NCBI RefSeq assembly: GCF_015235415.1
Contig: NZ_JADGLL010000004.1
Location: forward strand, 62,001-126,000
Direction of reading: 5' to 3'
DNA from: Microbacterium paludicola
GTDB taxonomy: Bacteria > Actinomycetota > Actinomycetes > Actinomycetales > Microbacteriaceae
DNA length: 64,000 nt
Shown here: in pieces, positions 56,989-64,000 of the stretch
How positions within the stretch are numbered: the stretch's first letter is position 1
Layout: every line of letters starts with the position of its first letter
Position numbers and translations under genes: made by a program
Notes under the pieces: generated by a model
The model's database searches: none
Told to the model about the DNA's origin: nothing
What the model saw: only the letters and a program-made list of their open reading frames with translations

Positions 56989-57226
56989 GTGTCCCCGTCC
57001 TGTCGGTATGAACCGGCACAACGGGGACACGCCGAGAGCTGTGTCCCCAAGTTGCCGGATCGAAGCGGCACCACGGGGACACGACGCCCACCGTGTCCCC
57101 AAGTTGCCGGATCGAAGCGGCACCACGGGGACGCGCCGCGAACCTCCGCGTCGGAGTGATGGTGTGACGCAAGGCTCGCGCGCCCTTGCCCCGAACTTCC
57201 GTTTCGGAGCGACGGATCGAGGCAAG
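56989..57226. repeat. Array of hairpin-forming repeats, 52-base period
   Basis: Three 42-base units start at 56989, 57041 and 57093. Each has ends GTGTCCCC and GGGGAC(A/G)C that pair, plus an inner stem. The second and third units are identical except one base. Two degenerate units follow around 57140 and 57185-57226, 52-53 bases apart, the last with ends CTTGCC/GGCAAG. The inner stem differs between the first and second unit in a compensating way, which argues for selected hairpin structure. There is no coding sequence; the array fills most of the recO-to-channel gap. Confidence 0.85.
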
Positions 57227-57294
57227 CCTCCCCGGCGACGCGCCCGCGCACCGCGTCGAGCGGGCGTTCGGCCGGCCGGTGACACCATGGAGGG

Positions 57295-58161
57295 GTGACC
57301 GACCCGACCTTCGTGCTGCCCCTGTGGGCCGATCTCGTCGCCGTGGCCTTCGGCGGCGTCCAGGGCGCGATGTTCGCGTCGGGCTTCCAGGGCGAGCGCC
57401 GCCTCGATCTCCTCGGCGTGGCGCTGATCGGGATCATCGTCGGGATGGGCGGAGGCCTCATCCGCGACATCCTGCTCGGGGTGACCCCCGCGACCCTGCA
57501 GTCGAACTGGTACATCCTGACCGCGATCATCGCGTCCCTCACGGGCATGCTCCTGGCGGGGCTGTTCGACCGCCTGAACAAGGTGATCGTCGCCCTCGAC
57601 GCCGTCCTGATCGGCCTGTTCGGCGCCTTCGGCACGAGCAAGGCGCTCGCCTTCGGCATCCCGCTGGTGCCGGCGATCTTCATCGGCGCGCTCGCCGCGG
57701 TGGGAGGTGGCGTGGCGCGCGACGTCGCGATGGGGCTGCCGATCGCGATCATGCACGTCGGGTCGCTCTATGCCGTCGCGGCGGCGGCAGGATGCACGGT
57801 GCTCGCCGTCGGCTTCCAGGCCGGCCTCGACATCGTTCCCGCGGCGGTCGCAGGCGTCGTCGTGACCACCGTCATCCGCCTGCTCGCCGTGATCTTCGAC
57901 GTCTCGCTTCCGGAGCAGCGCAGGATCTACCGCCGCCGCGTCGCGCTCGAGACGTCGGCGATCCCGGTCATCTCCTCCGAGATGATCGCGCAGGCTCAGG
58001 CCGGCGCCGAGCAGGCGCAGGCGGCCGCCGCCCAGGCAGTGGAGGCCATGGAGCTTGCGTCCGAGGCGAACGAGCGCGCCGAGGAGGCCGCGGAGCAGGC
58101 GCAGGCCGCGGCCGATCAGGCCGAGCAGGCCGCCGGCGACGACGACCTCCCCGGGCGCTGA
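57295..58161 (+). CDS. TRIC-type channel (UPF0126 family) with extended tail
   Basis: The 288-residue protein has a duplicated membrane domain (about 10-200) with the Gly-rich repeats [25 protein letters not shown] and [19 protein letters not shown], typical of bacterial TRIC/UPF0126 channels for cations. The last about 65 residues are an Ala/Gln/Glu-rich helical tail ([29 protein letters not shown]), which is longer than in most homologues. GTG start; CACCAT (57283-57288) lies six bases upstream. Confidence 0.9.
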   Translation: MTDPTFVLPLWADLVAVAFGGVQGAMFASGFQGERRLDLLGVALIGIIVGMGGGLIRDILLGVTPATLQSNWYILTAIIASLTGMLLAGLFDRLNKVIVALDAVLIGLFGAFGTSKALAFGIPLVPAIFIGALAAVGGGVARDVAMGLPIAIMHVGSLYAVAAAAGCTVLAVGFQAGLDIVPAAVAGVVVTTVIRLLAVIFDVSLPEQRRIYRRRVALETSAIPVISSEMIAQAQAGAEQAQAAAAQAVEAMELASEANERAEEAAEQAQAAADQAEQAAGDDDLPGR

Positions 58162-58162
58162 G

Positions 58163-59986
<1,824 letters not shown>

Positions 59987-60008
<22 letters not shown>

Positions 60009-60040
60009 CGGCTAAGGAGAAGAAGCCCACCGAGGCGCAT
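59987..60040 (-). CDS. leuA leader peptide
   Basis: A 17-codon frame, MRLGGLLLLSRRDETSI, has five Leu codons, four in a row, and ends in TAG about 65 bases upstream of leuA. Leu-rich leader peptides upstream of leuA are known from actinobacteria, where ribosome stalling at Leu codons during leucine shortage switches the downstream hairpin. The ATG lies six bases after the -10 TAGCCT (60047-60052, minus strand), so the leader is leaderless, and the -35 TTCGCG lies 18 bases further upstream. Confidence 0.85.
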
Positions 60041-60148
60041 GTAAGCAGGCTAACACGCAGATTGCGCGGTCGCGAAGGCCGCGGATCGCCGGTGGATGAG
60101 CAGGATGATCAATCTGAGACGATCCGGAACCGCGCGACACTCCTGGAT

Positions 60149-60778
60149 ATGAGCACCACTCGCCGCATCAGCGCGACGGCCGTCGCGGTCCTCGCACTCA
60201 CCCTGACGGCGTGCGCCACGCCCCGCGCCGATGCCCCCGCGGCCGCTCCGCCGCCGCCGAAGCTGGGCGACGTCCGACCGGCACCGCCGACGAGCGACAT
60301 CGTCGCGCAGGGCACCGTGATGGACGACGCGGGCGAGATCTCGCTGTGCACGGGCCCCATGACGATGATCTACCCGCCGCAGTGCTCGGGCATCCCGCTC
60401 GAGGGCTGGGACTGGGCCGCCGCCGACGGCGAGGAGTCGGCCGAGGGCCGCACGTGGGGCACCTACGCCGTCACGGGCGGCTTCGACGGCGAGCGGATCA
60501 CGGTCACCGCTCCCCCGATCCCGCTCGCGCTCTACGACCCCATGGCACCCGAGGACCCGACCGGCGGCGCACCGGGGAAGACCGACGAGGCGACGCTCGC
60601 GGAGATCCAGCAGACCGTGACGGATCGCCTGGGCGACGAGGTGCAGGTCGCCTACGTCGAGAACGGGTACGTGCATGTGCAGGTGCTGTGGGACGACGGC
60701 ACCTATCAGGATGCCGCCGACGCCGAGTTCGGTGACGACGTCGTGATCGTCACGACGCTCCTGCAGCCCGTCTCCTGA
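60149..60778 (+). CDS. Putative lipoprotein of unknown function
   Basis: The 209-residue protein has a lipoprotein signal peptide with lipobox LTAC near residue 21, then an Ala/Pro-rich spacer. A domain follows containing GEISLCTGPMTMIYPPQCSGIPLEGWDW (paired Cys) and a C-terminal VAYVENGYVHVQVLWDDG. It resembles secreted actinobacterial DUF-type lipoproteins with no assigned function. ATG 60149 is the first start matching the signal peptide; the longer reading upstream is antisense to leuA. Confidence 0.85.
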   Translation: MSTTRRISATAVAVLALTLTACATPRADAPAAAPPPPKLGDVRPAPPTSDIVAQGTVMDDAGEISLCTGPMTMIYPPQCSGIPLEGWDWAAADGEESAEGRTWGTYAVTGGFDGERITVTAPPIPLALYDPMAPEDPTGGAPGKTDEATLAEIQQTVTDRLGDEVQVAYVENGYVHVQVLWDDGTYQDAADAEFGDDVVIVTTLLQPVS

Positions 60779-60782
60779 GTTT

Positions 60783-60828
60783 CGCCGGGGCGCTCCCGCA
60801 TTCGGGGCGGTCGAGCGCCCCGGCGATT
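60783..60828 (+). terminator. Terminator between lipoprotein and era
   Basis: CGCCGGGGCGCTC (60783-60795) pairs perfectly with GAGCGCCCCGGCG (60813-60825), followed by ATTGTTT. It stands between convergent genes. Confidence 0.85.
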
Positions 60829-60870
60829 GTTTCGACTCAGGCGCGCTCTCCCGCGCTCAGGCTCGACCGA

Positions 60871-61770
60871 TCAGAATCCCAGGCGACCCAGCTGCTTGGG
60901 GTCGCGCTGCCACTCCTTCGCCACGCGCACGTGGAGCTTCAGGAACACCTTCGTGCCGACGAGCGTCTCGATCTGGGCGCGGGCGCGGGCGCCGACGTCG
61001 CGCAGACGCGAGCCCTTGTGGCCGATGATGATCGCCTTCTGGCTGTCGCGCTCGACGACGACGCTCGCGTGCACATCGGTCAGGTCGTCCCGGTCCTCGC
61101 GCAGGGAGATCTCATCGAGCGTCACGGCGATCGAGTGCGGAAGCTCGTCGCGCACGCCCTCGAGCGCCGCCTCGCGGATGATCTCGGCGATCCGGTCCTC
61201 GAGGGTCTCATCGGTGACGACGCCCTCCTCGTAGAGCGGCGGGCCCTCGGGCATCAGGGCGAGCAGCTCGTCGCTCAGCACCTCCAGCTGGTCGCCGGTG
61301 AGAGAGGACAGCGGGATGACCGCGGCCCAGTCCTCGCGCAGCGCGTTGACCTCGAGGAGACGCTCCATGATCTGGTCGGACGAGGCGGCATCCGTCTTCG
61401 TCACGATCGCGACCTTCTTGGCGCGCGGGTAGCCGTCGAGCGACTCGGCGATGCGGCGGTCGCCGGGGCCGACCTTCTCGGGCGCCGGAGCGCAGAACGC
61501 GATGACGTCCACGTCGCCCAGCACCTGCTCGACGAGGTCGTTCAGGCGCTGGCCGAGAAGGGTCCGCGGCTTGTGGATGCCCGGCGTGTCGACGACGACG
61601 AGCTGACCGGCCGGCCGGTTCAGGATGCCCCGGATCGCGCGTCGCGTTGTCTGCGGCTTCTCGCTCGTGATGGCGACCTTCTCGCCCACCAGCGCGTTCA
61701 TCAGGGTGGACTTGCCGACGTTCGGCCGCCCCACGAACGTCACGAACCCGGATCGCGGTGACTCAGTCAT
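60871..61770 (-). CDS. era: GTPase Era
   Basis: The 299-residue protein has the GTPase motifs GRPNVGKSTL (G1), VVDTPGIHKP (G3) and TKTDA (G4, with Thr in place of the usual Asn), and a C-terminal KH domain (AIIIGHKGSRLRDVGARARAQIE). Era binds 16S rRNA and helps 30S maturation. It overlaps the CorC-type gene by 8 bases, in the conserved phoH-ybeY-corC-era order. Confidence 0.95.
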   Translation of the reverse strand: MTESPRSGFVTFVGRPNVGKSTLMNALVGEKVAITSEKPQTTRRAIRGILNRPAGQLVVVDTPGIHKPRTLLGQRLNDLVEQVLGDVDVIAFCAPAPEKVGPGDRRIAESLDGYPRAKKVAIVTKTDAASSDQIMERLLEVNALREDWAAVIPLSSLTGDQLEVLSDELLALMPEGPPLYEEGVVTDETLEDRIAEIIREAALEGVRDELPHSIAVTLDEISLREDRDDLTDVHASVVVERDSQKAIIIGHKGSRLRDVGARARAQIETLVGTKVFLKLHVRVAKEWQRDPKQLGRLGF

Positions 61771-63103
61771 CGTCTCTCTCCCTGTACTCCTCGATCGTCC
61801 GCAGCGCCTCTCCGCGCTCGACGAACACCGTCGCGATGCCGCGGCCGCGTCCCCGCGACGTTCCGCCGGTGATCACGATCCCGGCCACCTCTGCCACGTC
61901 GCCCGGCTGGGGCACACGTCCGAGGGTCTTGGCCATCAGGCCGCCGATCGAGTCGACGTCCTCGTCCTCCAGCTCGACGCCGAACAGGTCGCCGACCTCG
62001 TCCAGCGACAGTCGCGAGCTCACGCGATAGCGGCCGCCTGCAAGCTCGACGATCTCCTTCGAGGGCACGTCGTACTCGTCGGCGATCTCGCCCACGAGCT
62101 CCTCGATGAGGTCCTCGAGGGTGACGAGCCCGGCGATCCCGCCGTACTCGTCCACCACGAGGCAGACGTGCACGGCGTCGCGCTTCATCTGCTGCAGCAG
62201 CGTCTCCGCGCGCATCTGCTCGGGAACGAACACGGCGGGGCGCGCGATCCCGCGGATGCCGGCGTCGCGCCACAGCCCCGAGTCGCGGAGCCCCGCGGCA
62301 TCGCGGAAGCCGAACTGCACGACGTCCTTCAGGTACAGCACGCCGATGATGTCGTCGACCTCCCCGTCCACGACGGGCATGCGGGAGATCCCGCGGTCGA
62401 GGAACAGGCGCATCGCCTCGTGGATCGTGGCGTCGGCCTCGACGGTCACCATCTCGGTGCGCGGCACCATGACGGCGCGGACGACCTGGTCGGTGAAGTC
62501 GAAGACCGAGTGGATGAGTGCCCGGTCGTCCGCCTCGATGAGGGCGTGCGACGCGGCCTCGTCGACGATGCTGAGCAGCTGCTCCTCCGACTCGAAGCTG
62601 CGGCGGCCACCGCCGGGAGTCAGGCGGTTTCCGAAGGCGGCGAGAAGGCTCGACAGCGGGCCGAGAACGATGAGGACCGCGCGCACGAGGGAGGCCGTGA
62701 ACGGCAGCAGGGTCGACGCGTAGCGGCGCCCGAAGGTGGCGGGGATCGACGCCACGGCGACGAACGACACGCCCGTCATCAGCAGCGCCGTGACGAGCAG
62801 GGCCCACCAGATGCTGTTCAGGATGAGCGTGAACGCCGCCGTCACCAGCACCGCGGCCGCGGTCTCGGCGAACACGCGCACGAACACGATCACGCCCGCG
62901 TGGCGATCCGGATCGGCCGCGATGCGCGCCAGGGCCTTCGCGCTGCGACCCTCAGACGCGAGGTCGACGAGGTCGCCGCGGGACGTCACGGACAGCGCCG
63001 CGTCGATCGCCGACATGAGGCCGGCGAACAGCACGAACAGCAGCCCGCCGACGAGCAGCAGCGAGGCGACGGGGGTCAGGAGATCCGCGGGGAGGTCTGT
63101 CAT
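61763..63103 (-). CDS. CorC/HlyC-type CNNM membrane protein
   Basis: The 446-residue protein has an N-terminal DUF21/CNNM domain with four hydrophobic segments (about 1-180), two CBS domains (about 200-330: MVPRTEMVTVEADATIHEAM, CLVVDEYGGIAGLVTLEDLIEELVGEI) and a C-terminal CorC_HlyC domain. It is probably involved in magnesium or cobalt homeostasis. It is part of the phoH-ybeY-corC-era cluster. Confidence 0.93.
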   Translation of the reverse strand: MTDLPADLLTPVASLLLVGGLLFVLFAGLMSAIDAALSVTSRGDLVDLASEGRSAKALARIAADPDRHAGVIVFVRVFAETAAAVLVTAAFTLILNSIWWALLVTALLMTGVSFVAVASIPATFGRRYASTLLPFTASLVRAVLIVLGPLSSLLAAFGNRLTPGGGRRSFESEEQLLSIVDEAASHALIEADDRALIHSVFDFTDQVVRAVMVPRTEMVTVEADATIHEAMRLFLDRGISRMPVVDGEVDDIIGVLYLKDVVQFGFRDAAGLRDSGLWRDAGIRGIARPAVFVPEQMRAETLLQQMKRDAVHVCLVVDEYGGIAGLVTLEDLIEELVGEIADEYDVPSKEIVELAGGRYRVSSRLSLDEVGDLFGVELEDEDVDSIGGLMAKTLGRVPQPGDVAEVAGIVITGGTSRGRGRGIATVFVERGEALRTIEEYRERDDD

Positions 63104-63113
63104 CCGTCAGTAC

Positions 63114-63578
63114 TCACGCCGACCGGCGGCGCTCCGCCGCGGCGAACGCGGCGATGAGCTCGCGCTGCAGGCCGAACATCTCGCGCTCCTCCTCGGGCTC
63201 CGCGTGGTCGTAGCCGAGAAGGTGAAGCAGGCCGTGTGTGGTGAGCAGGATGAGCTCGTCCATCGTGGAGTGACCGGCCGTCTCCGCCTGCGACTCCGCG
63301 ACCTGCGGGCACAGCACGATGTCACCCAGCAGCCCGGGAGGGGTCGGCTGGTCCTCGGTCCCGGGGCGGAGCTCATCCATCGGGAAGCTCAGCACATCGG
63401 TCGGGCCTGGCTCGTCCATCCACTGCAGGTGCAGCTGCTCCATCGCGCCCTCGTCGACGAGCACGATCGCCACGTCGGCGTCCGGCGACACGTTCAGCGC
63501 CGCCAGGTTGTGCTGCGTGAGGCGCAGCAGCACCGACTCGTCGATCTCGACGGCGGACTCGTTGTTGATGTCGATCAC
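63114..63578 (-). CDS. ybeY: Endoribonuclease YbeY
   Basis: The 154-residue protein has the metal-binding [11 protein letters not shown] (three His) preceded by DELILLTT. YbeY matures 16S rRNA ends and takes part in ribosome quality control. The start overlaps the phoH stop by four bases. Confidence 0.96.
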   Translation of the reverse strand: MIDINNESAVEIDESVLLRLTQHNLAALNVSPDADVAIVLVDEGAMEQLHLQWMDEPGPTDVLSFPMDELRPGTEDQPTPPGLLGDIVLCPQVAESQAETAGHSTMDELILLTTHGLLHLLGYDHAEPEEEREMFGLQRELIAAFAAAERRRSA

Positions 63579-64000
63579 GATCGTCCTCGCTTGGGCATGC
63601 GGTCACGCGGACCGGTGGGGCGCGCAGTGGCGGCACGGCGCTCGGCGCGGTTGGCGAACTCGCTCGCCTCGTCGCGCTCGTGCCGGGCGGCGAGGCGGCG
63701 CTCGTCGTACTCGCTGTACGCGTCGACGATGCGGCCGACCAGCGAGTGGCGCACGACGTCGTCGCTCGTCAGGCGCGAGAAGTGGATGTCGTCGATCCTG
63801 TCGAGCACGCGCGTCACGAGCCGCAGGCCGGACGCGCCCTGCGGCAGGTCGACCTGGGTGATGTCGCCCGTGACGACCATCTTCGTGCCGAAGCCGAGAC
63901 GGGTCAGGAACATCTTCATCTGCTCGGGCGTGGTGTTCTGCGCCTCGTCGAGCACGACGAACGAGTTGTTGAGCGTGCGACCGCGCATGTAGGCGAGCGG
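63575..64000 (-). CDS. phoH: PhoH family ATPase, C-terminal part
   Basis: The window holds the C-terminal 141 residues; the gene starts beyond base 64000. [38 protein letters not shown] carries the Walker B (VVLDEAQN), and [19 protein letters not shown] is the next conserved block. PhoH-type proteins are RNA-linked ATPases; this one probably works with YbeY. The tail is Arg/Ala-rich. Confidence 0.95.
   Translation of the reverse strand, partial: PLAYMRGRTLNNSFVVLDEAQNTTPEQMKMFLTRLGFGTKMVVTGDITQVDLPQGASGLRLVTRVLDRIDDIHFSRLTSDDVVRHSLVGRIVDAYSEYDERRLAARHERDEASEFANRAERRAATARPTGPRDRMPKRGRS

Noticed and set aside
56989..57226. CRISPR array
   Set aside because: Spacers are only about 10 bases, the repeats are dyads that vary between units, and no cas gene is in the window.

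Overview
The window is very GC-rich and reads as chromosomal DNA of an actinobacterium, most likely Microbacteriaceae (Microbacterium or a close relative). The support is gene content: RbpA, polyphosphate glucokinase, homodimeric pyruvate dehydrogenase AceE followed by a FasR-type regulator and fabD-fabH-acpP-fabF, a DUF3145 gene, an Rpf-like resuscitation factor, F420-type oxidoreductases and a Leu-rich leuA leader peptide. A second signature is the promoter pattern TANNNT followed by six bases and then the start codon, which indicates widespread leaderless transcription. No prophage, insertion sequence, CRISPR array or plasmid gene was seen.

Region 1 to about 5 kb ends in a gene-poor stretch that carries what looks like the chromosomal dif site (4544-4571), the XerC/XerD target in the replication terminus. 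Genes left of it are mostly on the plus strand and genes right of it are biased to the minus strand, as expected where two replication forks meet. Region 5-16 kb holds a UvrA-like ABC protein coupled to a PNPOx-like protein, an AraC/VOC pair, a LOG-family protein, a tricorn protease homologue coupled to an AEC permease, pabA-pabB and an atypical short-chain dehydrogenase. Region 16-25 kb has nfeD, a band-7 protein, a GDPD gene, rbpA, ppgK, the RNase P RNA gene, and a compact PolA-like / RNase H / zinc-ribbon gene set.

Region 25-34 kb is the central carbon to fatty-acid block: AceE makes acetyl-CoA, FasR is the probable activator, and FabD, FabH, AcpP and FabF run type II fatty-acid synthesis. 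Region 34-49 kb is more accessory. It holds a frameshifted carboxylate-amine ligase, SelO, a DMT transporter, peptide deformylase, an APC permease, a secreted PL11 rhamnogalacturonan lyase with LacI-type operators (suggesting contact with plant material), an orphan siderophore-type acetyltransferase, an alcohol dehydrogenase divergent from an MmyB-like regulator, and an MFS/cupin pair.

Region 49-64 kb is core housekeeping: dnaG-dgt-dus, gpx, a DsbA-like gene, uppS-recO, a TRIC-type channel, leuA with its attenuator, era, a CorC-type protein, ybeY and the end of phoH. Between recO and the channel gene lies an array of hairpin-forming repeats with a 52-base period. Three tRNA genes (Val, a CAT tRNA, Asn) are present. 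The points most worth following up are dif, the dyad-repeat array, the frameshifted ligase, the unusual CAT tRNA and the leaderless promoter pattern.
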